A DNA stretch of 64,000 nt. Source: an uncultured Lachnospiraceae bacterium. Lineage in GTDB: Bacteria > Bacillota > Clostridia > Lachnospirales > Lachnospiraceae. The notes beneath the pieces were generated by a model. That model did not search any database. It saw only the letters and a list, made by a program, of their open reading frames with translations, and was not told the origin of the DNA. The stretch covers positions 274,011 to 338,010 of the forward strand of contig CAJTYM010000001.1 in the NCBI GenBank assembly GCA_910583835.1. The letters are read 5' to 3'. The position numbers and the translations under genes were made by a program. Of the stretch, positions 1 through 8,572 are shown one piece after another (position 1 is the first letter of the stretch; each line of letters begins with the position of its first letter).

Positions 1-611
1 TTGTTGTTGTTGACCATGCGGTTTAACAGTGTCTTCGAGAGCAGCAGGCTGACGGGCATCCCCAAAAAAGCAAATATGGCAAACGAAGGGTCGTAGTAAA
101 TGACCATGGCAAAGGCGCTGACAAAGCGGAAAATATAAATAATCGCGTTTGGCACAAAGTTAAGGATGCCATTTGAGATGGCGGAGGCATCAGAACCCCA
201 GCGAGTCAAAAGGTCGCCCGTATGGTAAGTAGTCAAGGATTCCCAATCTGTGACCAGAATCTTCGAGAAAATGTCCGCCTTGATTTCGGAATCTACCTTT
301 AGGCTCAGGTAGGTGGAGGCGTATTCAGAAATCTGGTTGAGGAATGTAGTCCCGACATTCAGTCCAATCATGATAGAAAAGGTTTTGACAATTTCCCCTG
401 TCTGGTGGCCTGTAATAATGTCGACCAAATCTTTGGAAACCAGGCTGGTCAGCAAGGCAATGACAGTGCCTACCATGCCAAGCAGCGTATAAAAAATCAT
501 TGTCAGCCAGTAATGCCTGGCATACTGGTAAATCCAAAGCGTCTGTCTCCACATTTCCCCCAGCCGCCCAGCTTTAATGCGTCCTATGAGGAATTTGGCT
601 TTCTTCTTCAT
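1..611 (-). CDS. ABC transporter, transmembrane domain (N-terminal part; cut by window edge)
   Basis: Reading the minus strand from an ATG at 611 gives an open frame that runs off the left edge, about 203 residues. A basic N-terminus (MKKKAKFLIGRIKAG) leads into membrane segments (WLTMIFYTLLGMVGTVIALL; later NFVPNAIIYIFRFVSAFAMVIYY). The stretch LKVDSEIKADIFSKIL..WESLTTYHTGDLLTRWGSDA is typical of the ABC transporter type-1 transmembrane domain of single-chain exporters (TMD followed by ATPase). The ATPase part would lie outside the window. A GAAAGGA ribosome site precedes the start. It lies downstream of the leader-like gene at 716-1165 on the same strand, separated by a hairpin, so it may export that product. 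That link is inference. Confidence 0.85.
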   Translation of the reverse strand, partial: MKKKAKFLIGRIKAGRLGEMWRQTLWIYQYARHYWLTMIFYTLLGMVGTVIALLTSLVSKDLVDIITGHQTGEIVKTFSIMIGLNVGTTFLNQISEYASTYLSLKVDSEIKADIFSKILVTDWESLTTYHTGDLLTRWGSDASAISNGILNFVPNAIIYIFRFVSAFAMVIYYDPSFAIFAFLGMPVSLLLSKTLLNRMVNNN

Positions 612-640
612 GAAAAAATGTCCTTTCTAACACAAGTGCG

Positions 641-676
641 AAAAAAGCAGCACCACTTGAGACAAGCGGTGCTGCT
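641..676 (-). terminator. Rho-independent terminator or attenuator after the leader-like gene
   Basis: The stem AGCAGCACC/GGTGCTGCT lies at 646-654 and 668-676. Read on the minus strand it is followed by six T residues (641-646). It sits between the stop of the 716-1165 gene and the start of the ABC transporter, so it would end most transcripts of the small gene and let only some reach the transporter. Confidence 0.8.
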
Positions 677-715
677 CCATAATACATAACTAGCAAATCA
701 TGATGTCATTCCGAT

Positions 716-1165
716 TTAGTTGCCGTCTGCCCCGCCACCCTGTACATTGACAGTCTTCGTACATGAGATTGTAGCACCGATGCAGGCAATAGACTTGGTG
801 GTTGCTTCATCGGCAGCTTTCACCCATACTTTGTATGTCATGGTGTCGCCCGATTTGTAAGCATTCGCGTGTAACTCACGCGTAATGGTAACGTCAGTGC
901 CGCTGAAACTGCAGGGGAATTCTGAATATGCATCTGTCAGGGCATTGTTGAAAGTGAGGGTAACTGTGGAAGCAGATGAGATATGCTCCACTGCATTTGA
1001 GTGTACGCAGCGAATCTCAAATACGTGGTGTGAACCGTTCCAATCCTGCACAGATACAGGATCTACTGTCCAGCAATCAGCAGCTTCGGTGGCGCCGCTG
1101 GCTGCATACACGCCTTCACTTAAACCATCGTTAACCATTACCATCGGTTTTTCATAACCTTTCAT
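716..1165 (-). CDS. Small protein with leader-like N-terminus, function unknown
   Basis: 149 residues from an ATG at 1165 with a GGGAGG site six bases upstream; the longer reading from 1219 lacks one. The N-terminus MKGYEKPMVMVNDGLSEGVY followed by AASG is not a Sec signal peptide: it has no hydrophobic core. It looks like a conserved leader ending in a small-residue cleavage point. The rest is beta-rich, with four Cys residues (C49, C70, C103 or near, and a pair towards the end by eye) and a short Gly-rich end (GGGADGN). I do not recognise a domain. The ABC transporter just downstream on the same strand suggests an exported, leader-cleaved product; no modification enzyme is visible in the window. 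Confidence 0.7.
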   Translation of the reverse strand: MKGYEKPMVMVNDGLSEGVYAASGATEAADCWTVDPVSVQDWNGSHHVFEIRCVHSNAVEHISSASTVTLTFNNALTDAYSEFPCSFSGTDVTITRELHANAYKSGDTMTYKVWVKAADEATTKSIACIGATISCTKTVNVQGGGADGN

Positions 1166-1305
1166 GATAGGCCTCCCTTCAAAAAAGTAGCTTTGTATAT
1201 ATTGTTCTACTGCTACCATATCATATTATATAGAAATAGTAAAGAAAAATTCATTATTTTTGTTGATTTTGTGCAATTTTCAAGGAAAAACACTGTATGT
1301 TGTGA

Positions 1306-1335
1306 TTGAAATGTGATGTTGGGGTATGGTATAAT
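1306..1335 (+). promoter_or_regulatory. Sigma-A type promoter of the XrtG operon
   Basis: TTGAAA at 1306-1311 and TATAAT at 1330-1335 are separated by 18 bases, with an extended TGG just before the -10 box. It is the only strong promoter seen between the divergent gene at 1165 and the operon start at 1405, so it probably drives the operon from 1405 onward. Confidence 0.75.
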
Positions 1336-1404
1336 AATTGGAAGAAATTTTTGAAGCTAAAATGCGCAATAAAATCAGGCAACAACATGGGCAGGTAAAG
1401 TCAG

Positions 1405-1758
1405 ATGAAATACCATCGTTTAAAGTACCGTTTAAGTATGCAGCATAGCTTTGACGGACAGGCAGAACATAAGCACCACCACCTGATAGAAATTGAGATC
1501 GTAGCAAGGCAGATGTCAGAAGATTTTTTGGAATTTGCGGATATGGATTCCATATTGAAGCAGGTGCTGGACCCGTATCAATACCAATATTTAAATGAAT
1601 TTCCAGAGTTTGGGGGAGATACGAGCATTGAACATCTGGGAGAGGTATTTTATAGGAAGGTGAAAGACGCATTGGAAGGACAGCATTGGCAGTTTGCCCG
1701 GTTTGAAATCAGCGAAACGCCTTTGCGTGTTTATGCGATTGTGGAAGAAGAATTTTAA
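1405..1758 (+). CDS. 6-pyruvoyl-tetrahydropterin synthase-like protein, first copy in XrtG locus
   Basis: 117 residues. The fold signature of the PTPS/QueD family is visible: an N-terminal strand (KYHRLKYRLSMQHSF), then a His-rich zinc site (H14 and H22/H24-H26 in EHKHHHLIEIEI) and a C-terminal strand with a conserved Glu (FEISETPLRVYAIVEEEF). The catalytic Cys of true PTPS enzymes is not at its usual place between the first His and the HxH pair, so the reaction is probably not classical pterin synthesis. It is the first gene of the operon, 28 bases before the surface protein gene. Proteins of this family are known companions of exosortase G; their substrate is not known to me. Confidence 0.75.
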   Translation: MKYHRLKYRLSMQHSFDGQAEHKHHHLIEIEIVARQMSEDFLEFADMDSILKQVLDPYQYQYLNEFPEFGGDTSIEHLGEVFYRKVKDALEGQHWQFARFEISETPLRVYAIVEEEF

Positions 1759-1786
1759 CAGCGGCGATTTTTAAAGGAGGTTTTTC

Positions 1787-4030
1787 ATGAAAGCCAAGAG
1801 CATTTTCAGGGGAACGGTAGCAGGTTTGATGTCGTTGTCGCTTTTATTATCGGGGATGCCGGTAATGGCAACGGATGCCGGCAGTACGGACACGAAACAG
1901 CAGGCTCAGGAACAGACAGCGGATTCTGCAGCAAAAGCAGAGGCGCCCGGACAGCAGACAGAAGGGGAGGCGGTAACCCCCAAGGAGTCTGGGAATGCTT
2001 CTGAACAGCAGGGAACAGATAATGGGAAGAAAGATATAGGGAATGGGGAGCAAGCGGATTCCGTGAAAGATACGGAGAATACGGACAACGCGGATTCCGT
2101 GAAAGATATGGGGAATACGGACAACGCGGATTCCAGGAAGGATGCCGAAAGTGGGGACAATGCGGGCTCCGGTAAGGAACCAGACAGTAAGGACAAGGCA
2201 GATTCCGGGAAAGATATAGACAATACGGACAAGGCAGACTCCAGGAAGGATGCCGAGAATACGGAAGGAGCCGACTCCAAGAAGGATGCTAAGGATAAGC
2301 AGGAAGCCGACTCCAAGAAGAATGCCAAGGATAAGCAGGAAGCCGATTCCAAGAAAGAGGCAGCAGAAGAAACAGAGGGAGGCGGGCCTCAGGCGCTTGC
2401 CGGCGGCTTTGCCGTTGTGGCGGGCAGTATCGAGGTAGACGGCAATTTATCTGATTGGCAAAATGTAGCTGCGCGGACATCTGCCAATGCAGAGTCCTGG
2501 AAGATTGCATATTCTGCGGATGGCAATACCATTTATTTCAGCTTTACAGGAAGTGCTAGCACAGAGTGGGATTATAATTTTACTGGCAGCCGGTTTGAAT
2601 TTACCTATGCAGATGGAGCAAAGGGAGAGGACAGCTCCATATCGGTTGCAGGATGGAATGGCAGCTTCAAGGTGAAGAATGGCTGGTATGGCGATATTTC
2701 AGGAGCTTCTGCGGCAGTAATCAACGAGGCGCATGGCAATAATGCCGGACCCTATACGGTTGAGATGGCTGTTCCGGCAAGCTTTTTCCACAGCATGGAT
2801 TTTACCGTGACATTTGGCGGCACGTCCGTGAGGGCGACAGATATTGAACAGCTTGATGGGAATTCCGTGGCAGAAGAGGTGCAGCCAGTATATACAGGAA
2901 TTGCTATCGATGGGAATTATGCTGACTGGGCAGCTGTGGCAAAAGCAGATGCGTCCTGTCCGAACAGTGAGCATCCGGGCTGTCTGTCGATGGTTGCGGC
3001 GGTGTATGATGGAGATTGGTTCTATATTTACATAAAGGACGGAAAGGGCAGCAATGCCTCAGGGGCAGGAACCCATTCCAATGGTAAGTTTGCAATTATG
3101 TCTGATTTGGGATATGAGACCGATATCCAGTTGTCGACGGCGCCGGAGGTTAAGGGCGTGAATGGCGCACAGGTTGCCTATGTGGGCAGTGAGTGGGAGA
3201 TTGCAGTTCCCAAAGACCAGCTTCCCAAGTATGAAAAGAGCCTGTCGTTCTGTTTTTACCTGGGCGATGCGCTGGTGAGCGATATCGTAAACCTGCAGGC
3301 GGACAGCGGGAATAACCTGGAGAATCTGTTCAATGGCGTTACCTTTGACGGCGCGTATGAGGACTGGGAAGATTATGGGCATGAAACGATTCAATATGCA
3401 ACGCCAGGTTCCCAGGAATCGCAGATTGATGCGAAAGCAGCGCTGTACTCTACCGGCGACAGGCTGTATGGTCATGTGGTGACCGGTATGCCGCAGCATC
3501 TGCAGGAAGCCGGGCAGGAATTTACGGAGGCGATTACCATTGCCTTTAACCAGAGCCAGGAGAAGCTGGCGAATGGCACATATGACCAGAAGATGGCGTT
3601 TTATCCCAGATTTGTGACGGTAGATGCCAATGGAAATATCAACTGGAATCCCAAGCTCAGGGGACTCCCGGAAGGCACATACGAATATTACATCGCATCT
3701 ACGGATGCATGGCATACATCCCAGAATATCAATAATCTTAATGAGATGGATTTGTTATATGGCAAGATGATGATGACGATTGCCAAAGATGGCAAGGACG
3801 AGATGGAATTTTATCTGGAACTGCCAATGATTGCCAAGAAGCTCGGGGTAGACGAGACGGATTTGAAAGAGATTGCCGCACAGTTCGGACGGATTGGGCA
3901 GCAATGGATATTCACGGCAGGGACGTCCACCGGGTCGATTATCGGTATTGTCCTCTGCGTGGCTGCAGTAGGAGTGGTATTCTGGTATAGGAAACGGAAA
4001 TATGGGGAATTCCTTCCGGTTGGCGCGTAG
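1787..4030 (+). CDS. Surface protein with C-terminal sorting tail (Firmicu-CTERM type), probable XrtG substrate
   Basis: 747 residues with an ideal AAAGGAGG site. A Sec signal peptide (MKAKSIFRG then a hydrophobic core, cleavage near VMA, about residue 29) is followed by a long low-complexity spacer (about 31-200) of imperfect repeats such as DKADSRKDAENT and DKQEADSKK. Three related modules follow, each opening with a DG..xDW motif (about residues 216, 374 and 518: VDGNLSDW, IDGNYADW, FDGAYEDW). The end is tripartite: a Ser/Thr/Gly stretch (TAGTSTGS, from residue 710), one membrane segment (about 717-734) and a basic cluster RKRK (735-738). That layout matches the sorting tails processed by exosortases. 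It lies in the xrtG operon and is the only such protein in the window, so it is the likely substrate. Confidence 0.8.
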   Translation: MKAKSIFRGTVAGLMSLSLLLSGMPVMATDAGSTDTKQQAQEQTADSAAKAEAPGQQTEGEAVTPKESGNASEQQGTDNGKKDIGNGEQADSVKDTENTDNADSVKDMGNTDNADSRKDAESGDNAGSGKEPDSKDKADSGKDIDNTDKADSRKDAENTEGADSKKDAKDKQEADSKKNAKDKQEADSKKEAAEETEGGGPQALAGGFAVVAGSIEVDGNLSDWQNVAARTSANAESWKIAYSADGNTIYFSFTGSASTEWDYNFTGSRFEFTYADGAKGEDSSISVAGWNGSFKVKNGWYGDISGASAAVINEAHGNNAGPYTVEMAVPASFFHSMDFTVTFGGTSVRATDIEQLDGNSVAEEVQPVYTGIAIDGNYADWAAVAKADASCPNSEHPGCLSMVAAVYDGDWFYIYIKDGKGSNASGAGTHSNGKFAIMSDLGYETDIQLSTAPEVKGVNGAQVAYVGSEWEIAVPKDQLPKYEKSLSFCFYLGDALVSDIVNLQADSGNNLENLFNGVTFDGAYEDWEDYGHETIQYATPGSQESQIDAKAALYSTGDRLYGHVVTGMPQHLQEAGQEFTEAITIAFNQSQEKLANGTYDQKMAFYPRFVTVDANGNINWNPKLRGLPEGTYEYYIASTDAWHTSQNINNLNEMDLLYGKMMMTIAKDGKDEMEFYLELPMIAKKLGVDETDLKEIAAQFGRIGQQWIFTAGTSTGSIIGIVLCVAAVGVVFWYRKRKYGEFLPVGA

Positions 4031-4036
4031 GTATTT

Positions 4037-4061
4037 CCCTGATGATAATAAAAAATCAGGG
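4037..4061 (+). promoter_or_regulatory. Hairpin between the surface-protein gene and the rest of the XrtG operon
   Basis: CCCTGAT (4037-4043) pairs with ATCAGGG (4055-4061). There is no following T-run, so it is more likely an mRNA processing or stability hairpin than a full terminator. Its place would allow the abundant surface protein to be made in excess over the membrane enzymes. Confidence 0.4.
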
Positions 4062-4146
4062 GCGTAACGGAAATATCGGTCTTTTGGTTGCAGAGAGTGG
4101 GTTTGGCTTTGCGATTGAATCAGGATAGAAATAGGAGGAATGGGCA

Positions 4147-6606
4147 TTGAAAGAGAGAAGACAGCCGTATTATTTGATCTTGATAATGCCCATTTTTTAC
4201 GTGTTGGCATCAATTGTCGTGGCAAAATTGATACAGAACAATGGGGCTTACCCTTCGGGGGTCGACACGCTGGCACATATTTACAAAGGAGATGTGCTGT
4301 ACCATTCAGCGGTTAATGGCAATGTCTTTCCTTTGTATAACCCCCTTTGGTATAATGGGATGGAAACGCTTCGTTATCAGGCTCCGCTGCCGGTATATTT
4401 GCTGGCATTGTGCCAGTATTTCGGTGGTGGGGATCCGATGAACGGCTATCTGATTTTTGTGGCGTTGCTCTTTGTTATCGGCGCTGTTGCCTGGCTCTAT
4501 GTGGGGTTCAAGGTGGAACGTCCCATATTTGGGGCATTTTTAGGGATATTGTGGTTTTTCATGCCAAACAATCTCTATGTCCTGATACAGGAGGGCAATT
4601 TGCCGCGTTCGCTCTGTATCGCCCTGTTGCCGCTGCTGATGTATTTTATCTATCGTTATCTGAGTAAGAAGCGTTGGTACACGTTTGCAGAGATAGCGGT
4701 GTGTTTTGCGCTGGTTTCTCTGTGCCAGCCCAGCTATGCGGGGCTGATAGTGATTGCCTTTGTCATTTATTTTGCTGTTTATGCGGTAGTCAGCCATGAG
4801 TGGCAAAATTGCGTACGTGCCATGGTGGCGCTTGCTTTGGGCTATCTGCTGGCGGGGGTATGGGTGGTCCCGTCCCTGGTGCGCAGTTCATCAGCAACGC
4901 AAACTTCAGAGGTGTTAAAAGATTATTTTCAAGACGTGTTTTTGACTATCAACCCAGTTGCACGTTTCCAGAGCGGCTGTGTTGATTTTTATTTTGGACT
5001 GGCAGCATTGCTGCTGGCGGTTTTCGGAATGTTGTTAAGCAAGAAAAAATCGCTGCCTGGATTCTGGACGGCAGTAGTTATCCTCATAGGTTCGTCCAAT
5101 ACGCTGTATATCCTGCTGTCCAGCCTTCCGGGCGGGCAGGTTCTGCGGATGCTTTGCCTCATATCCATTGCCTTGTGCATGGTCCTGTTCAGTTTCCTGA
5201 TATGGGATACTTTGAAAAAGGGCTGGATTGTCCTGTTTGCGGCGTTGTTGGTGTTAGATACGCTGCCATCGCTGCCGTTGGTCCTGGCTTATCAGTCAGG
5301 AGAGAAGCCGGAGGACATCTTGGCGGATTATGCGGACTGGACGTTGATAGAGCAGGCGAAGGAGATAACGAAGCAGCGTCTGGCGGTGGTGGATGAGAGC
5401 GCATTAAATGCCATGGGTTCCTATCTGGCAACGGGGTTTGGCGAGCCGGTGGCAATCTCCTATGGAGCGGCGGGCGAGTCCTGTGCCACAGCTTCCAATT
5501 TCACGCAGATAGAGCGTGCGCTGGAGGAAGGGGAATATCTGTATGTGTTTGACCGCTGTCTGGAACTGGGCAATGATACGGTGATTATCCGTATGGACAT
5601 CGTAGGCAATCTCGTGGACCATCCGATTCAGTATATGGATGAAGCGGCAGCCCGGCTGGGTTACAGGATGGTGAATTCCAATGATAATTACCGCCTGTAC
5701 CAACATGAAATGGATGGGAACTGGGGCACCGTTTCCCAATATCCGGCTGTGGGTATCGGCAGCGCTACGGCACAGATTTCCCGGCAGTTCCCGGTTGTGC
5801 AGGAGATGGAAAGCGATAATCTCAATGACTATGAATTTGAAGATTTATGCGATTATAAATTAATCTTCCTGGCTGGGTTTACCTATGATGACAAACCGTC
5901 TGCCGAAGCTTTGATTACAAAACTGAGCGAAGCAGGCGTGCGCATTGTCATTGCGGCGGATGGGATACCGGATGACAGGGGGAGCCAGAACCAGAGTTTC
6001 CTTGGGGCTGTCTGCAATGGGGTGGTCTTTTCGCAGGGATATCCTGATTTGGATACGATAGATGGCTTGCTGGAGACAGATTTGTTCCCGGACGGTTACC
6101 GGGAATGGAATACTGTTTACCTGAATAACCTGGACGAGGTCTGGGGGACGGTGAAGAATGTTGACTGGGAACTGCCCTTTTACGGAACTGTCAAGAATGA
6201 CAATATTATTATGATTGGGCTGAACCTCACGTATTATTATGGGTTGACAAAGGATGAAAGCATCGGGCAGCTTCTTAGCCATGCTTTTGATATTTCATCG
6301 GATGACCTGCCAGAGCGGGAAATCGTACCTTATACGGTGGCATATGGGCAGGACAGGATTACCATCCATGCAGAGCAGGCGGATATGAATACCAGCCTTG
6401 CCTACCATGACAGTTTCAAGGCAAGCCAGCCGATTTATGCGCAGAACCACCTGTTGTATGTGGGTGCGGGGGAGACGGTCATATACCTGACATACCCTTA
6501 TCTGGGATGGGGGATTTTGGTCAGCCTTGCAGCAGCTTTGCTGATTATCGGCTATACATTTTTTGCAAAGTCGCAGGAGAAGAGGGCACAAAAAGAAACG
6601 GAGTGA
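4147..6606 (+). CDS. Large polytopic membrane protein, PTPS-related family
   Basis: 819 residues starting at a TTG with an AGGAGG site eight bases upstream; the nearby ATG at 4140 is out of frame. The N-terminal half has about ten membrane segments. The first outside loop carries SGVDTLAHIYKGDVLYHS and YNPLWYNGMETLRYQAPLPV, the pattern of the PTPS-related membrane protein family (PF10131, as I recall it) and of YfhO-like, GT-C-fold glycosyltransferases with an acidic pair in the first loop. A large extracytoplasmic domain (about 390-780) and one last membrane segment follow. It ends eight bases before xrtG. By analogy with GT-C enzymes it may transfer a lipid-linked sugar outside the membrane; that is inference. 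Confidence 0.75.
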   Translation: MKERRQPYYLILIMPIFYVLASIVVAKLIQNNGAYPSGVDTLAHIYKGDVLYHSAVNGNVFPLYNPLWYNGMETLRYQAPLPVYLLALCQYFGGGDPMNGYLIFVALLFVIGAVAWLYVGFKVERPIFGAFLGILWFFMPNNLYVLIQEGNLPRSLCIALLPLLMYFIYRYLSKKRWYTFAEIAVCFALVSLCQPSYAGLIVIAFVIYFAVYAVVSHEWQNCVRAMVALALGYLLAGVWVVPSLVRSSSATQTSEVLKDYFQDVFLTINPVARFQSGCVDFYFGLAALLLAVFGMLLSKKKSLPGFWTAVVILIGSSNTLYILLSSLPGGQVLRMLCLISIALCMVLFSFLIWDTLKKGWIVLFAALLVLDTLPSLPLVLAYQSGEKPEDILADYADWTLIEQAKEITKQRLAVVDESALNAMGSYLATGFGEPVAISYGAAGESCATASNFTQIERALEEGEYLYVFDRCLELGNDTVIIRMDIVGNLVDHPIQYMDEAAARLGYRMVNSNDNYRLYQHEMDGNWGTVSQYPAVGIGSATAQISRQFPVVQEMESDNLNDYEFEDLCDYKLIFLAGFTYDDKPSAEALITKLSEAGVRIVIAADGIPDDRGSQNQSFLGAVCNGVVFSQGYPDLDTIDGLLETDLFPDGYREWNTVYLNNLDEVWGTVKNVDWELPFYGTVKNDNIIMIGLNLTYYYGLTKDESIGQLLSHAFDISSDDLPEREIVPYTVAYGQDRITIHAEQADMNTSLAYHDSFKASQPIYAQNHLLYVGAGETVIYLTYPYLGWGILVSLAAALLIIGYTFFAKSQEKRAQKETE

Positions 6607-6613
6607 TTCATAG

Positions 6614-7213
6614 ATGGTGAAGTACATCGTGGGCATCGTATGTATGGCAGTGTGGATTTTTATCTTGCACATACTGAATAAGAGCAAACTGAATTTTTGG
6701 CATTTTATTATTGGCAGCGCAGGAGCGTTTATTTTGATGCTGGTATTCTTAGAGCCGTTCCTGACACAGCCTTTAGCGCGGATTGTGGCGTTGTTGGCGA
6801 GCCTGCCGGGTAAAATTGCCGGGATTTACGGTGCGCATTATAAGTACGGCGTGATTTTTGTGGAATCTTCGGTGGGTGCGATTTCCCTGAAAATTGATTT
6901 TGAATGTTCGGGCATCATTGAGATTATCGCATACCTGGCATTGCTGATGTTCTACCGAGTATATACGGTTTATGAGCGGATTTATGTGGGGGTGCTGGGT
7001 GTGATTGCCATGGTGCTGGCAAATGCGCTGCGGATAACCGTGATTTGCCTGATGATTTATTTTGGCGGTATTGATATGTACTATATCGCCCATACCTTTG
7101 TGGGTAGGCTGGTGTTCTACAGCCTGTCCGTGCTGATTTATTTCTATGTTTTTACGAAGCCGCAGATTATAAAACAAAAGGTGGGAAGTTTCCGGTATGA
7201 CAGTGATAAATAG
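6614..7213 (+). CDS. xrtG: Exosortase family protein XrtG
   Basis: 199 residues with about six membrane segments. The three catalytic residues of exosortases and archaeosortases are in place: Cys98 in IDFECSGIIEII, Arg140 in ANALRITVICL and His160 in YYIAHTFVGRLVFY. Family members are membrane transpeptidase-like enzymes that cut the C-terminal sorting tail of secreted proteins. The combination with the glycosyltransferase that overlaps its end (ATG at 7197), two PTPS-like proteins and a PTPS-related membrane protein is the Gram-positive exosortase G system. The likely substrate is the protein at 1787-4030. What the cut protein is joined to is unknown. Confidence 0.9.
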   Translation: MVKYIVGIVCMAVWIFILHILNKSKLNFWHFIIGSAGAFILMLVFLEPFLTQPLARIVALLASLPGKIAGIYGAHYKYGVIFVESSVGAISLKIDFECSGIIEIIAYLALLMFYRVYTVYERIYVGVLGVIAMVLANALRITVICLMIYFGGIDMYYIAHTFVGRLVFYSLSVLIYFYVFTKPQIIKQKVGSFRYDSDK

Positions 7214-8561
7214 TTTTTTAAATTCCATATTGTTCTGGGCGGCGTGGATTATTATACCGTTTATTATGGAAATCATTCCTTCGCTTGGCAGTTTTGCCAT
7301 ATTGGTCAAGAAAAAGATATTTCCGAAGAAATATGAGGACCCGGTATTCTGGCCGGAGGTCACGCTGATTATCCCGGTCTACAATTCGCAGGATTCGCTG
7401 GAGGAATGTATACGTTCCATCAATGACAGCGACTACCCAAATGATAAAATGCGGATTTTCCTGGTCAACAACCAGGGGAAAGATGATTCATTCCGTGTCT
7501 ATACGCAGTGCCAGGAACTGTACCCGGATCTGCTGATGCAGTGGCTCAATGCCAAACAGGGCAAATCCCGCGCTCTGAATCTGGCGTTGTTCAATGCGGA
7601 TGGGAAATATATCATCCATGTGGACAGCGATGGGCAGTTTGAGCCCCATGCCATCACGAACATGGTGCGCAAGTTTGAATCCTGCCAGGATGTAGACTGC
7701 ATGACGGGGGCAATCCTCACCATGCCGGAGATGATAGAGGAATATAAGGGATTTTTTGCAAAAATCCTGCGCAAGATGGAGTTTATGGAGTATGCACAGG
7801 CATTTTTGGCGGGGCGCAATTATGCTTCTGAGACAAACAGCATTTATACATTGTCCGGCGCCTTTTCGGCGTTCCGCAAGTCGGCAGTGCTGAAATCACA
7901 GCTTTATAATACAGATACAATCTGCGAGGATACGAACATTACGTTTCAGATGAAGTACCTGCAGCACACTAAAGTTCATATATGTGAAAACGCCATTTTC
8001 TGTGTGGACCCGATTGAGGGCGTCAATAAATTATATACCCAGCGGCAGCGTTGGCAGAGGGGAAGCCTGGAGGTGTCCCATCAGTTCCTGGAAAAGGACT
8101 TGAAAGTGCGCAAGATGTTCAGTAATGTGATGGTAAGGACCCTGATGTATGACCATACCTTTGCCTTTCCCAGGCTGATATGGTATCTTGCTCTTATTTG
8201 CCTGATGTGCATGAATTATTCGCCGGAAGTTATTCTGGTGTCCACAGGCATTATTTTTCTGATGTACATTGTCAGCGGGTTTTTATATTATTTTTCAACC
8301 ATAGGCTGCCTGAAAGAATTTCCGAAACTGAAAAAGTATTACCGAAAGCAATGGTACATTGTGCCGCTGCTTCCGCTGTTTAACCTGATTGTATTTTTTA
8401 TCCGTTTTGCGGGCGTGATTAACAGCATCAACACGGACAGCGCATGGAAGACACGGACGCTGACCGATGAGCGCAAGGATTTTGAGAAGGAGTTGAAAGC
8501 GGAGGCGAAAAAACCTATGAATTTATTACAGAAAGCTCGTAAGGCAGTAAATTACGAATAG
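7197..8561 (+). CDS. Family-2 glycosyltransferase of the exosortase G system
   Basis: 454 residues, overlapping xrtG by 17 bases. Layout: one N-terminal membrane segment (about 8-36), a cytoplasmic GT-A domain, then several C-terminal membrane segments (about 315-400) as in processive synthases. Catalytic motifs are intact: DSD at 143-145 (VDSDGQ, metal and nucleotide-sugar binding), the acidic ED at 244-245 (TICEDTNITF, catalytic base) and QRQRW at 282-286. This layout resembles cellulose/hyaluronan/PNAG synthases, so it could extend and export a polysaccharide or modify a lipid carrier. Its tight link to xrtG suggests that the glycan is connected with the sorted protein. Confidence 0.9.
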   Translation: MTVINSFLNSILFWAAWIIIPFIMEIIPSLGSFAILVKKKIFPKKYEDPVFWPEVTLIIPVYNSQDSLEECIRSINDSDYPNDKMRIFLVNNQGKDDSFRVYTQCQELYPDLLMQWLNAKQGKSRALNLALFNADGKYIIHVDSDGQFEPHAITNMVRKFESCQDVDCMTGAILTMPEMIEEYKGFFAKILRKMEFMEYAQAFLAGRNYASETNSIYTLSGAFSAFRKSAVLKSQLYNTDTICEDTNITFQMKYLQHTKVHICENAIFCVDPIEGVNKLYTQRQRWQRGSLEVSHQFLEKDLKVRKMFSNVMVRTLMYDHTFAFPRLIWYLALICLMCMNYSPEVILVSTGIIFLMYIVSGFLYYFSTIGCLKEFPKLKKYYRKQWYIVPLLPLFNLIVFFIRFAGVINSINTDSAWKTRTLTDERKDFEKELKAEAKKPMNLLQKARKAVNYE

Positions 8562-8572
8562 GTACAGAGTTT

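Noticed and set aside
3059..3715. 218-codon minus-strand frame opposite the surface protein
   Set aside because: Shadow frame in a high-confidence gene, without a plausible start signal.
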